Assembly (NCBI GenBank): GCA_900548855.1
Contig: URMF01000001.1
Coordinates: 124,001 to 188,000 of the forward strand
Length of the DNA: 64,000 nt
Direction of reading: 5' to 3'
Origin: an uncultured Eubacteriales bacterium
GTDB taxonomy: Bacteria; Bacillota; Clostridia; Lachnospirales; Lachnospiraceae
Position numbers and translations under genes: made by a program
The notes under the pieces: model-generated
Database searches by the model: none
Seen by the model: the letters and a program-made list of their open reading frames with translations, nothing else
What the model was told of the DNA's origin: nothing
Part shown: positions 45,003 to 54,459 of the stretch, in pieces
Position numbering within the stretch: the first letter of the stretch is position 1
How the letters are laid out: the number at the start of each line of letters is the position of its first letter

Positions 45003-46367
45003 TTATGTTTCTATTTTATCTGCAAAAGCGGTATTCTTCTTTACTATATGCGTATAGAAGTCCCACATCACAAGGCACATGCACACAATCCATATGACAG
45101 GCTCCGAAATGCACACCCCCAGATATCCAAGCTTTGGCGCCAGATACGCCGCTACCAGAAATTTTCCGACCAGCTCAATGATACTTCCAATCACCGGTAT
45201 CATGCGTCGGTTCAATCCCTGTAATGTAGACCTCAAGACCAAAAGGGGTACTAAAAAATAAAAAAACGGAAAGTTAATGCGTATATATTTTACTGCTGTA
45301 TCAATCACCACCGGATTCTCCGAGCCGGTAATGGCATGTGCGAGAAATGGGCCGGCAAAAAAAGCTGTAACTACGCCTACCGTCGACCAGATAAAGCCTA
45401 ACATAAAAGTATCCAAAATTCCCTCTTTAATACGGTCAATCCTCCCTGCACCATAATTCTGACTGGCATAGGTAGAGGCTGTGACCGAAAAAGTAGAAAA
45501 TACTATCATAAAAAGTTCATCCATTTTCCGTGCTGCTGTATGCGCCGCAATCACCTCTTTGTCAAAGCTGTTAACAGCGCTTTGCAGTGCCACTGTTCCA
45601 ATCGAAACTACCGCAAGCATCATTGCCATGGAAAATGCAGTAGCCAGCAAATCCTTAACAATCTTTTTTTCAAATACCATATGACACTTATGTATCCGTA
45701 AATCCGCACATTTTGTCAGGATATACCACAAACTGGCAGCAACAGAGAGCAGCTGCGCCAGCACGGTTGCAAGGGCAGCTCCTCCTACTCCCAAATGAAG
45801 CCCTGCCACAAACCAGACATCCAGGACCACATTGACAACCGATGCAATAACCAGAAACACCAGCGGCATAACACTATTACCGACAGCACGCATAATTCCA
45901 GCGAACATATTATAGCTGACCGTGACAATTAATCCGGCAAATGCAATTTTCAAATAAGAAACCGCATCCTTCATAATGGAATCCGGCGTTCCCAGCAGCC
46001 GCAACAGCGGTTCAATACCAAGCAATGCCAGCACTGTGAGAACAACCGATATAAGAACGGAAAGTGCATAGGTCATAAACAGTGCTTTTTTAAAGCCCTC
46101 TTCATCCTTTGCACCATAGTATCTGGCTAAAATCATGGAAAAACCATTGGTGGCACCATAGGCAAGACTTGTAACCAGACTAAAGAACGGGCTTGTGGCT
46201 CCCACCGCCGCTAATGCATCGTCTCCCAGAACATTGCCAACAATAGCCGTATCCATCACATTATAAAATTGTTGAAATATATTTCCAAATAAAATGGGTA
46301 ACGAAAATAACAGAATCAATTTAATGGGACTGCCTTCTGTCATATCCAAATCCATAGACCTTTTCAT
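45003..46367 (-). CDS. MATE-family multidrug/metabolite exporter
   Basis: A 454-residue membrane protein with twelve predicted membrane segments in two homologous halves. It belongs to the MATE family (NorM/DinF type), which exports cationic drugs or metabolites with a sodium or proton gradient. Family marks are GSPIKLILLFSLPILFGNIFQQFYNVMD at the start and ASQNYGAGRIDRIKEG in the second half. The start ATG has a TGGAGG site. It is 80 bases upstream of the ACP gene and may be in the same transcript; export of a product of that cassette is a speculation. Confidence 0.92.
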   Translation of the reverse strand: MKRSMDLDMTEGSPIKLILLFSLPILFGNIFQQFYNVMDTAIVGNVLGDDALAAVGATSPFFSLVTSLAYGATNGFSMILARYYGAKDEEGFKKALFMTYALSVLISVVLTVLALLGIEPLLRLLGTPDSIMKDAVSYLKIAFAGLIVTVSYNMFAGIMRAVGNSVMPLVFLVIASVVNVVLDVWFVAGLHLGVGGAALATVLAQLLSVAASLWYILTKCADLRIHKCHMVFEKKIVKDLLATAFSMAMMLAVVSIGTVALQSAVNSFDKEVIAAHTAARKMDELFMIVFSTFSVTASTYASQNYGAGRIDRIKEGILDTFMLGFIWSTVGVVTAFFAGPFLAHAITGSENPVVIDTAVKYIRINFPFFYFLVPLLVLRSTLQGLNRRMIPVIGSIIELVGKFLVAAYLAPKLGYLGVCISEPVIWIVCMCLVMWDFYTHIVKKNTAFADKIET

Positions 46368-46428
46368 ACTGTACCTCCATATATCCCCTGTTTTTCCCTC
46401 TATTCAGTCTCTATAGCAGATTCCACTC

Positions 46429-48156
46429 TTAATTATTTCCCTGTTTTTCCTGTAATGTTTTGTTCTTTTTATTTCGAATCGCCCGAAGTAGTACTCCGTG
46501 CACCAGATTCAGGTATAAGAGAACGCAGAGAACCACAGCAATGACAAAGCCTGCCATTACATCTACTGTATAGTAGGAAATTGCATCCTCCAGCGCTTTT
46601 CCGTGGAAAAATTCATTTACTGCCACAGAAAGCCTGTCAACCGTATAGAACGGTACTATACCGAATATAACCTGAACCAGTCCTGTAAGAACCAGCAATA
46701 TTTCTCCAAACCGGTAAGGATTCCTGTTTGAAGCCTCACTGTAGTCAGCCGGGGGTTCCTTTTCACCTTGTGCCTGAAACTCCTCCTCCGTTGTTAAAAT
46801 CCGTATGGTTTCGTCCTTCTTACTGACAAACAGCTTCATAAATACCCTGGCAAGCGCTGTCATTAAGAATGCCCACTGAATCGTATACACCACCAGCAGC
46901 CATTTCCAGCCGACAGTAGTCAGAATTGATTTATATAACAACGAGTGCGCCAGAAAACCTGCCGTTCCCGGTACGCCCCCAAGGCTTGCACAAGCCAGCA
47001 GACATGCCACTGCCAATAATTTATTGCCTTTTCCGGAGGCAATCAAACCTTTAATCTCGTAAGTCTTAATCTTCCTCACCAGCTCCAGTGCCACCATATA
47101 GAGCACCATCAAAGATACAGAGGATATCACCAGAATATACAGGCTGCTCCGTATTGCATAGGCGTTTGACTCTCCTCCCAACACCATCAAAGAAATGGAA
47201 AGGGCATTAAAACCATTTACCGCCACATCTAGTCCCATAAGAATTTTACGGATATCGGTGGATGTAAAAGTAATGAATAATCCCCATATTCCTGTTGCAA
47301 TTCCCATTACCAGCAAAATTTTCCCAAATATGGAATTGTCCTGAAACACATTGACAGCCAGCATCAAAATACCGAAAAGTCCCAGTTTGGAAACCAGCCC
47401 ACCTAGTACAGAAGAAAGCTCTATCAATCCATGAGAATTGCCACGGGTTACCTGGAACTGCAACGGGAATAATCCGGCAAATACAGCAAAACCAAGAAAC
47501 ATAATGCAGCTGCCTATGAGAATTCCCCTGCTGCCACCATTTAATAAAACATAGGATGACGTCACAACCCCAATGTAATTAACATTAATACTTCCCATAT
47601 ATCCCAGAACCAGCACCAATCCAATAGTAATTGCAATTATACCAGCAACGGTAAATGCCAGATAAATATTGGCATTTCGCAATACCGTTTTGTCCTGCCT
47701 GTGAATAATTAACGGATAAGCAAGCAACATGGCAAATGCCATAAAAACCAGAAAATCAAAAAAGTTAGGCGTTAAAAATGCCCCCAGCACCATACTGAGC
47801 AGGCACATATAAAGCAAATAAAACCGATTGCTGCCCTTCTCATTTTTTATGGACTCCTTCATAAACTGGCTCACCACTCCGAATACCACTACTGTCACAG
47901 TACACAACAGCAGCCGTATCCTATCAATAGTAAAATATAAGCCGAATCCCAAAATATCATCAAAGCTTAAGGATAATACAGACCATTCCTTTACAATCTC
48001 ATATCCCATACAGGCAAGCATAACGCATTCCACAAACATAACAATGTCAATCCAGTCATTTCTTGTTGATTTGTTCTTTTTGCCGAGGAAGAAACCAATG
48101 ATTCCTCCAAGCATTGGAAAGAGCCATACCAGCAGCAAACCATAATTATTTTCCAT
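46429..48156 (-). CDS. Complex I antiporter-like membrane protein (NuoL/M/N, Mrp superfamily)
   Basis: A roughly 575-residue protein with about fourteen membrane segments. The core GLIELSSVLGGLVSKLGLFGILM aligns in style with the NuoM/MrpD segment that carries the conserved Lys of the proton path, and DIRKILMGLDVAVNG matches the next conserved Lys segment. GGVPGTAGFLAHSLLYKSIL matches the GxPxxxGF motif. The classical LHTWLPDAH motif is degenerate. No other complex I, hydrogenase or Mrp subunit is nearby except the half-size partner four bases upstream. The start ATG has a GGGTGAT site. Confidence 0.65.
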   Translation of the reverse strand: MENNYGLLLVWLFPMLGGIIGFFLGKKNKSTRNDWIDIVMFVECVMLACMGYEIVKEWSVLSLSFDDILGFGLYFTIDRIRLLLCTVTVVVFGVVSQFMKESIKNEKGSNRFYLLYMCLLSMVLGAFLTPNFFDFLVFMAFAMLLAYPLIIHRQDKTVLRNANIYLAFTVAGIIAITIGLVLVLGYMGSINVNYIGVVTSSYVLLNGGSRGILIGSCIMFLGFAVFAGLFPLQFQVTRGNSHGLIELSSVLGGLVSKLGLFGILMLAVNVFQDNSIFGKILLVMGIATGIWGLFITFTSTDIRKILMGLDVAVNGFNALSISLMVLGGESNAYAIRSSLYILVISSVSLMVLYMVALELVRKIKTYEIKGLIASGKGNKLLAVACLLACASLGGVPGTAGFLAHSLLYKSILTTVGWKWLLVVYTIQWAFLMTALARVFMKLFVSKKDETIRILTTEEEFQAQGEKEPPADYSEASNRNPYRFGEILLVLTGLVQVIFGIVPFYTVDRLSVAVNEFFHGKALEDAISYYTVDVMAGFVIAVVLCVLLYLNLVHGVLLRAIRNKKNKTLQEKQGNN

Positions 48157-48169
48157 CTCTATCACCCGC

Positions 48170-48808
48170 CTAACTAAATATATTTTCTATTGGTTTATCA
48201 AGCACAGACATTACCTGGTTTTGGAAAATACAGAGAAGCACCAAAACCAATGCCAAAACAACCAAAACAACCACAAGTCCTTTGGAAGGTGATTTCAGTT
48301 TCACATTACCGGACAGATAAGCCTGTTTTAGGATTGAAAAGGTAAGCATCGCCAAAATTGCAATACCTGCAATTATACCAGCCAGCCCCAGATAAACGCA
48401 TATACCAAATTTGCTCCCTACTATACCTAAAATAGAATGAATAATTCCATAAAAGGTTCCGGTAGCCGGAAAACCTACCAGAATTACTGCAAAGATAACT
48501 GCTGCTGTATACAGAAACGGCATCCCCTGCCTGGTACCTACTAATTCCTCCACAGATGTAAGCTCATTTTTCTTACCGATATTATAAAACAAGATAACAA
48601 AGCATAACAGCGCCGGAAGCTGGAATACTGCCTGCCGCAGTCCTCCCTTTACACCGAACAAATTCCACAGAGAAATCGGCAGCGCCACCATTCCGGCTGT
48701 GGAAATACAAAGAAACAACAGCTTCTTTTTCATATTTTTTGTTTTGGCTCCTCCAAGTCCCAGTAAAATCAATATGACTGAGAGAATCATTAATATTTTG
48801 TTTATCAT
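48170..48808 (-). CDS. Small antiporter-like membrane protein, partner of the 46429-48156 gene
   Basis: A 212-residue protein with about six hydrophobic segments. VILVGFPATGTFYGIIHSILGIVGSK resembles the GxPxxxxFxxK motif found in the second half of NuoL/M/N-type subunits, so it looks like a half-length or split member of that superfamily. It ends 13 bases before the chosen start of the large antiporter-like gene, indicating a two-gene unit. The start ATG has an AGGAGG site. Function unknown; ion transport is inferred. Confidence 0.5.
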   Translation of the reverse strand: MINKILMILSVILILLGLGGAKTKNMKKKLLFLCISTAGMVALPISLWNLFGVKGGLRQAVFQLPALLCFVILFYNIGKKNELTSVEELVGTRQGMPFLYTAAVIFAVILVGFPATGTFYGIIHSILGIVGSKFGICVYLGLAGIIAGIAILAMLTFSILKQAYLSGNVKLKSPSKGLVVVLVVLALVLVLLCIFQNQVMSVLDKPIENIFS

Positions 48809-48872
48809 GTGTACCTCCTAAAGAATACTTTTTCACCTGCAGCAGCTATAAGATAACTGCACCGCCAGGTGT

Positions 48873-49781
48873 TTATAACAATTTATGTTTTCGAAATGCA
48901 ATTATGCAAAGCAGTACAACAGCAGCAGAGAAAATAACAACTCCAAAATAGCTATACTGCCAGTGCAGCTCCGGCATATATTCAAAATTCATCCCATACC
49001 ATCCAACAATTAATGACAGGGGGGAAAAAATTGTGGTAATCACCGTAAACAGTTTCATAATGTTATTTAAGTTATAATCCAGCATCGCATCATGAGTCTC
49101 ACGAAGCTGCACTGTATATTCCTTTAAATACTTTACATTCTCACTTAACCGGTTGGTCCGTTCTGTAAACATAGAAAAACGGCGAATATTTTCCGGGGGA
49201 AACATATCATTTTCATTGTCACGCAATATCTCTCCCACATCAATCAGCTGTTCATAATAATTCCAGATATACATAAGTTCTTTTTTTATAAGCAATATTT
49301 CATTGATAAATGCCGGGTCCACATGCTCCTTTAAAATTCTGGTTTCTAAGACACTCATATGAAATTCCATGTTTTCCAGAAATTTTTTATCATCCTGAAC
49401 CAGCTGATTTAAAAAATGGTACAGAAACTTCTCCGGTACGGTTTCCTTTAATCCCTGCCCCTCTTCCTCATACCTCTTCACAACCTCGTCAAACAAAATG
49501 CGTATGCTGCCATCCTCATCCTTCACATCTACTATAAGGCAAAGGTCATTCCGGATATACAGAGCTACCCTGTCCTTTTCTCCAAACACATCCTGAAAAT
49601 TTAACAAATCCAGTACCATAAAAACCAGATTGGGCATCACATAGGTATTACTACGGAAATTATAAAGATTTCCTCCACATTCCCCTATTGTCTGCTCCGG
49701 AAAGCCAAACATGACATAGTCATCCTGAAGCTCCTGATAAGTGACAATTCCAGCCCTTCCTCTCTTCAATTCATAAAACAT
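48873..49781 (-). CDS. CorA-family divalent cation transporter
   Basis: A 302-residue inner-membrane channel for magnesium (or cobalt/nickel). It has a large cytosolic N-terminal domain with a long helix (about 150-230), then two C-terminal membrane segments. The diagnostic YGMNF motif (IVGWYGMNFEYMPE) lies between them. The protein ends in a basic tail, RKHKLL. The start ATG has a TGGAG site. No functional link with neighbours is visible. Confidence 0.93.
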   Translation of the reverse strand: MFYELKRGRAGIVTYQELQDDYVMFGFPEQTIGECGGNLYNFRSNTYVMPNLVFMVLDLLNFQDVFGEKDRVALYIRNDLCLIVDVKDEDGSIRILFDEVVKRYEEEGQGLKETVPEKFLYHFLNQLVQDDKKFLENMEFHMSVLETRILKEHVDPAFINEILLIKKELMYIWNYYEQLIDVGEILRDNENDMFPPENIRRFSMFTERTNRLSENVKYLKEYTVQLRETHDAMLDYNLNNIMKLFTVITTIFSPLSLIVGWYGMNFEYMPELHWQYSYFGVVIFSAAVVLLCIIAFRKHKLL

Positions 49782-49918
49782 AGCCTACTCCATTCCAGCC
49801 AATTTAGCCTTTATAAAATTCTATTTCCCGGAAATCTGCCATCAACACACGATTTCCTGCTATGTAGTATGCGTAATGTTTGGTAAATAATGTAAGGCAT
49901 TCACCTCTTTTATGTACG

Positions 49919-49950
49919 CAAAAAAGGGCTGTCACAAAATGCGACAGCCC
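49919..49950 (-). terminator. Rho-independent terminator after the DUF1002 gene
   Basis: GGGCTGTC and GACAGCCC form a perfect 8-bp stem with a 9-base loop, followed by TTTTTT on the minus strand. It lies about 56 bases after the stop of the DUF1002 gene. Confidence 0.85.
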
Positions 49951-50005
49951 CATTTTACCACTCTTTGTAAAAATTACAATTGTTTTCACATTTAATTCAT
50001 GAAAA

Positions 50006-50911
50006 TCAGCTGAATATATCATTAAAGAAACTCTGTATTGCATCAATAATCTTCTGGAAGAAATTCTTTGCCTGCTCCTTGTCAATTCCCATGTCCTCCA
50101 GCTTGTTAAATAAGTCCTTTGCCTGCTCCTTCATACTATCAATATCCAGGTCAAGACTGGCAATCTTTTTCATTAAAGAAATAATGGTCTGCTTCTCTTC
50201 CTCTGTGATGGTGATATTCAGCTGCTCAGCGCCTTCATCAATTGCCTCGCTGATTGCTTCATCATCATCAAGACCTCCTTCTACAACCTTAGCCTTAACA
50301 AATGCAATTAATTGCTCGATATCCTCTGAATTGATATCCTCTGCCATCTGACTGGTGACAACAAGCTCGTTCACTGCAGTATCCATACTTTCTTCTGAAA
50401 TTTCCTCTCCTGTTAATTCAGAATATGCTTTCATAGCTCCCACCAGGGCCGCTGTTCCCGTAATCTCAAACGGTCCTGCTACAATTACATCTGCATTCTC
50501 GATACCGGCAGTAATCAGGGCATTGGTATACATACCTGCAGTACAATAAGAAATATTCTTTGTCTCCACATCAATTCCATCTCCATCTTCCCCTAGCACA
50601 ACGATAACCGAAGAAAGGGCTCTGGAGCCAATTACACTGTTGTCCAGATAATCGCCTAAATATTTGTGTTCATCATCATTGGTAATTTCGCCAACTGTAT
50701 AATCCTCCAAATCTTCCTCAGCAATTCCCAGCAAATCCATAACCGTTGCTTTCTCATCACCTTTTAAATCCGCACCAAAGGATACATAAACATCCTTCGG
50801 GTCCGCTTCGGATACTGCGTCTGCCTTTGCAGTCATTCCCGCTGCCGGCATTGTTAGTACCATTGCTGCCGTCAATACTGCTGCTGTTATCTTCCTATAT
50901 AATGTTTTCAT
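50006..50911 (-). CDS. Secreted DUF1002 family protein
   Basis: A 301-residue exported protein. The signal peptide (MKTLYRKITAAVLTAAMVLT) ends near residue 31 (AKADA). The mature part has the DUF1002 pattern VYVSFGADLKGDEKATVMDLLGI, YCTAGMYTNALITAGIENADVIVAGPF and GTAALVGAMKAYSELTGE. The C-terminal third is acidic and helical. The biochemical role of the family is unknown. The start ATG has a GGGAGG site. It stands alone with its own terminator. Confidence 0.85.
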   Translation of the reverse strand: MKTLYRKITAAVLTAAMVLTMPAAGMTAKADAVSEADPKDVYVSFGADLKGDEKATVMDLLGIAEEDLEDYTVGEITNDDEHKYLGDYLDNSVIGSRALSSVIVVLGEDGDGIDVETKNISYCTAGMYTNALITAGIENADVIVAGPFEITGTAALVGAMKAYSELTGEEISEESMDTAVNELVVTSQMAEDINSEDIEQLIAFVKAKVVEGGLDDDEAISEAIDEGAEQLNITITEEEKQTIISLMKKIASLDLDIDSMKEQAKDLFNKLEDMGIDKEQAKNFFQKIIDAIQSFFNDIFS

Positions 50912-51106
50912 GTCATGTCCTCCCTAATTATAAGCGTATGCCGCTTTGCTTTTCTAACAGGTTCTATATTATCGCCTTACAGACGCCTGTCATTCCTTCC
51001 TGCTATCATAGCATTATGCTTCCCATCCGTCAAATAAAGACTTTCTGAAATAAATCTTTCAAATTTATTAACTTTATGAACGCTGCCTTTCAAATATGTT
51101 ACATTC

Positions 51107-51859
51107 CTAGTCATTCCGTCTTCCACCACCTAAATACCGCAGAACATAATAAAGAATTTGTAATAACGTGGTTACCAGAGCTGCCACATAAGTCATTGCC
51201 GCTGCGCTCAACACTTTCTTTGCCCCCTTATAATCTGCCTCCGCAAACATACCGCTGTCACGAATAACGGATAATGCTCTGCCTGACGCATCAAATTCTA
51301 CCGGCAGCGTCACAAGCTGGAACACTGCAACCAAAGAAAAGAGTATAATTCCAAAAAATACCAGGCTTAAACCAAATTTATTTCCGGAAAACAGACAGCC
51401 GATCAAAATCAGAATCGGACCAAAACTGGAGCCAAAATTACACACCGGAATAATCGCATTCCGCACCCGGATTGGCGTATATTCCTCCGCATGCTGTACT
51501 GCATGCCCGGCTTCATGGCATGCTACTCCTACTGCACCAATGGAAGAGGAATTATAAACCGATGACGACAACCGGATTACGTTATCCCTTGGATCATAAT
51601 GGTCTGTCAGATTTCCGTTTACATGCTCAATCCTCACATAGGAAAGCCCGTTCTGATCCAATACCATTCTGGCAGCCTGCGCCCCTGTCATTCCTCTGGA
51701 ATTGCTTATTTTATTATATTTGTTAAAGGTATGCTTTACCTTTGCCTGTGCCCACAGCCCCAGCAGCAATGCCGGCAGCATAAAAACCAGATAGGAGAGG
51801 TAACCATAGCCATATCCGTATCCACCATAATAAGCACCCATTGCCATCATTTCTAACAT
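51107..51859 (-). CDS. YugP-type neutral zinc metallopeptidase
   Basis: A 250-residue membrane protease of the Zn_peptidase_2 (YugP) family. Its zinc-binding motif is VACHEAGHAVQHAEEY near residue 105, and it has membrane segments near the N-terminus and at about 135-180. YSSSSIG-like and LPVEFDASGRAL segments are family marks. The ATG at 51859 is chosen because the GGAGG site overlaps the upstream in-frame ATG. The N-terminus carries an unusual Gly-Tyr run. Substrate unknown; membrane protein turnover is probable. Confidence 0.88.
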   Translation of the reverse strand: MLEMMAMGAYYGGYGYGYGYLSYLVFMLPALLLGLWAQAKVKHTFNKYNKISNSRGMTGAQAARMVLDQNGLSYVRIEHVNGNLTDHYDPRDNVIRLSSSVYNSSSIGAVGVACHEAGHAVQHAEEYTPIRVRNAIIPVCNFGSSFGPILILIGCLFSGNKFGLSLVFFGIILFSLVAVFQLVTLPVEFDASGRALSVIRDSGMFAEADYKGAKKVLSAAAMTYVAALVTTLLQILYYVLRYLGGGRRND

Positions 51860-51921
51860 AATTTGTACCTCCATTCAATGTACTGATATATACCATAATC
51901 AAAACTTGTGTCCATTTTGTG

Positions 51922-52854
51922 TTATCCTTCTTCTATTTTCGGATTTATATTGACAATAACGATGCCGGCTGTTACAAGAAGCAGCGCAATAACAACCCTG
52001 CCTGTCTCCAGCGCATCGCTCTGCTCCCCTAACAACAGCGCTGATAGTATCACACCAAACATCGGGTTCATAAATCCATATACCGCCACCTTCGACACCG
52101 GATTATACTTTAACAGCATTCCCCAAATAGAAAACGCTGCCGCTGAAATAAAGGCAAGATAAAGCAGCATTGCAATTCCTCTGCCGGAAATCACTTGGAA
52201 CCTTCCCCCGCCGGCAATCCCTGTTACTGTCATAATCAATCCTCCTGCCATAAACTGATACGATGCCAGTAAAACCGGATTCGACTCCTTTGCATATTTT
52301 TTTGTCAATACCGAGGAAAATGCATATGCAACAGTGGAGAAGAACACAAAACCCTCTCCGGTAAGACTCATATGCAAATCCATTCCTGCAGAGGCGCTGT
52401 TTAAATTAATCAAAACCACTCCCGCAAAACCGATTATGCATCCTGCCAGCTTCTTGTAGGTCAGCTGTTCCATATGAAAAATAAAGCTTGATATCAGAAT
52501 CGCCACAAATACATTTGCAGCTTCAATAATGGATGCCTTGACACCAGTGGTTCTCGCCAGACCCAGATAAAAGAAAAAATATTGCAATACAGTCTGGAAA
52601 AAACAAAGCTTCATAATCCGTGGAGCTTCCCACTTTGCAGGCACCAGCCATTTTCTCCGTGCAATGCTTCCAATTATCAGCGCCAGTATTCCCGCCAGCA
52701 TAAACCGTATCCCTGCAAAGACAATCTGGGTAAAGGTATCAGAGGAATCAATGCCAAACAACCGGTATCCAAGCTTTACACAGGGAAAAGCACTTCCCCA
52801 CAGAATACAGCATACCATAGCCAGAATAAAAACAACCACTCCTCGGCACATCAT
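51922..52854 (-). CDS. EamA-family (DMT) transporter
   Basis: A roughly 310-residue permease with ten predicted membrane segments in two EamA repeats (ILWGSAFPCVKLGYRLFGID in the first; SVLTKKYAKESNPVLLASYQF and NPMFGVILSALLLGEQ in the second). The family exports or imports amino acids, nucleotides or drugs; the substrate cannot be read. The start ATG at 52854 has a GGAAGGGAG site; an ATG 20 codons upstream lacks one. It follows glpK by about 118 bases. Confidence 0.88.
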   Translation of the reverse strand: MMCRGVVVFILAMVCCILWGSAFPCVKLGYRLFGIDSSDTFTQIVFAGIRFMLAGILALIIGSIARRKWLVPAKWEAPRIMKLCFFQTVLQYFFFYLGLARTTGVKASIIEAANVFVAILISSFIFHMEQLTYKKLAGCIIGFAGVVLINLNSASAGMDLHMSLTGEGFVFFSTVAYAFSSVLTKKYAKESNPVLLASYQFMAGGLIMTVTGIAGGGRFQVISGRGIAMLLYLAFISAAAFSIWGMLLKYNPVSKVAVYGFMNPMFGVILSALLLGEQSDALETGRVVIALLLVTAGIVIVNINPKIEEG

Positions 52855-52971
52855 ATGCTCCCTTCCTGTTTTCTCTGGCAAACCTTTTTGTGATAATATG
52901 TTTCCCATCTTCATTTTATATTACTCCAAATATATCATTTTCTCTCTGGCAGATTTCTTACCTATGAGAGT

Positions 52972-54456
52972 CTAGGATTTACGTATCCGGCTTACACAAT
53001 CCTTCCAGCCGGCATACAGCCTGTTCCTTTTTTCCTCTGTAAATGCTGGTACAAACACCTTGTCCCTCATCCAGTTTTCCTTTATTTCCTCTGTATCTTT
53101 ATAATATCCTACCGCCAGCCCCGCCAGATAAGCTGCACCAAGGGCAGTTGTCTCTGCCACCCTTGGGCGTATAATCTCTCCGTGTAAAATGTCGGCCTGG
53201 AACTGCAAAAGAAAATCATTGGCACTGGCTCCTCCATCCACCCGCAGGGAAGTAACCGGAAGCCCGGAATCCTCCTCCATTGCACGAATCACATCCAAGG
53301 ATTGGTAGGCCAGCGACTCTAATGCTGCCCGGACAAAATGCGCCCGGCTGCACCCCCGGGATAACCCAAACACTGCCCCCCTGGCATAAGCATCCCAGTA
53401 AGGTGCTCCCAAACCTGTAAATGCAGGCACTACATAAACGCCATTGCTGTCCGGCACAGAATTTGCCAGTTTCTCCGTCTCGGCAGCAGAATCAATCATT
53501 TTCATCTCATCCCGCAGCCATTTAATGGCAGCACCTGCCACAAACACGCTACCCTCTAAGGCATACTGTACTTTTCCATTTCTTCCGACAGCTATGGTAG
53601 TGAGCAATCCATGCTCTGAGCTTACTGCCTTTTCTCCTGTATTCATCAAAAGAAAACAACCTGTTCCGTACGTATTTTTACTCTTTCCTGCCTCAAAGCA
53701 GCACTGTCCAAACAATGCCGCCTGCTGGTCACCGGCCACACCTGCAATAGGAATCGGCTGTCCAAGAATAGAAGCCGCAGTTTGTCCGTATATTTCAGAG
53801 GAAGCTTTCACCTCTGGCAGCATGCAGACCGGTATATCAAATTTGCAAAGCAGCTCACCATCCCAACAAAGGTCATGGATGTTATATAACATGGTTCGGG
53901 AGGCATTGGTTACATCCGTTGCAAAAATCCTGCCCTTAGTCAGCTTATATATAAGCCATGTGTCCACCGTTCCAAACAAGAGCTTCCCTTCCTCCGCTTT
54001 CTGCCTTGCCCCCTCTACATGATCCAGAATCCATTTCAGCTTCGTGGCAGAAAAATAGGGGTCCACAATGAGACCGGTTTTTTCTTTTATGACTTTGTCA
54101 TATCCCTCTGCTTTTAACTGCTCCACATAATCCGCTGTTCTCCTGCACTGCCATACAATGGCATGATAAACCGGTTCCCCGGTCTCCTTATCCCATACAA
54201 TGGTAGTTTCTCTCTGATTGGTAATCCCAATAGCCGCAATCGCCTCTGCCTCCACAGAGCATTTTGCCATCGCTTCTGCCATCACTCCCATCTGGGATGC
54301 CCATATTTCATTGGCATCATGCTCTACCCAGCCCGACTGTGGGAAATACTGGGTAAATTCCTTTTGTGCCATGGAAATGATATTCCCTTTTTTATCAAAT
54401 ATAATACACCGGGAGCTTGTGGTACCCTGATCCAGCGCCATTAAATACTTTTTCAT
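52972..54456 (-). CDS. glpK: Glycerol kinase
   Basis: GlpK makes glycerol-3-phosphate from glycerol and ATP. The 494-residue FGGY kinase has MALDQGTTSSRCIIFDKKGN (phosphate 1 loop), GWVEHDANEIW, NQRETTIVWDKETGEPVYHAIVWQCRRT, DVTNASRTMLYNI, GDQQAALFGQ and the FGGY-2 signature LESLAYQSLDVI with RVDGGASANDFLLQ. The start is 3 bases after the WYL regulator stop, so the two genes are co-translated. No glpF or glpD is nearby. Confidence 0.96.
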   Translation of the reverse strand: MKKYLMALDQGTTSSRCIIFDKKGNIISMAQKEFTQYFPQSGWVEHDANEIWASQMGVMAEAMAKCSVEAEAIAAIGITNQRETTIVWDKETGEPVYHAIVWQCRRTADYVEQLKAEGYDKVIKEKTGLIVDPYFSATKLKWILDHVEGARQKAEEGKLLFGTVDTWLIYKLTKGRIFATDVTNASRTMLYNIHDLCWDGELLCKFDIPVCMLPEVKASSEIYGQTAASILGQPIPIAGVAGDQQAALFGQCCFEAGKSKNTYGTGCFLLMNTGEKAVSSEHGLLTTIAVGRNGKVQYALEGSVFVAGAAIKWLRDEMKMIDSAAETEKLANSVPDSNGVYVVPAFTGLGAPYWDAYARGAVFGLSRGCSRAHFVRAALESLAYQSLDVIRAMEEDSGLPVTSLRVDGGASANDFLLQFQADILHGEIIRPRVAETTALGAAYLAGLAVGYYKDTEEIKENWMRDKVFVPAFTEEKRNRLYAGWKDCVSRIRKS

Positions 54457-54459
54457 TTC

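Noticed and set aside
49804..50085. 93-codon minus-strand frame between CorA and the DUF1002 gene
   Set aside because: It overlaps the DUF1002 3' end and runs through a strong terminator hairpin; no ribosome binding site.
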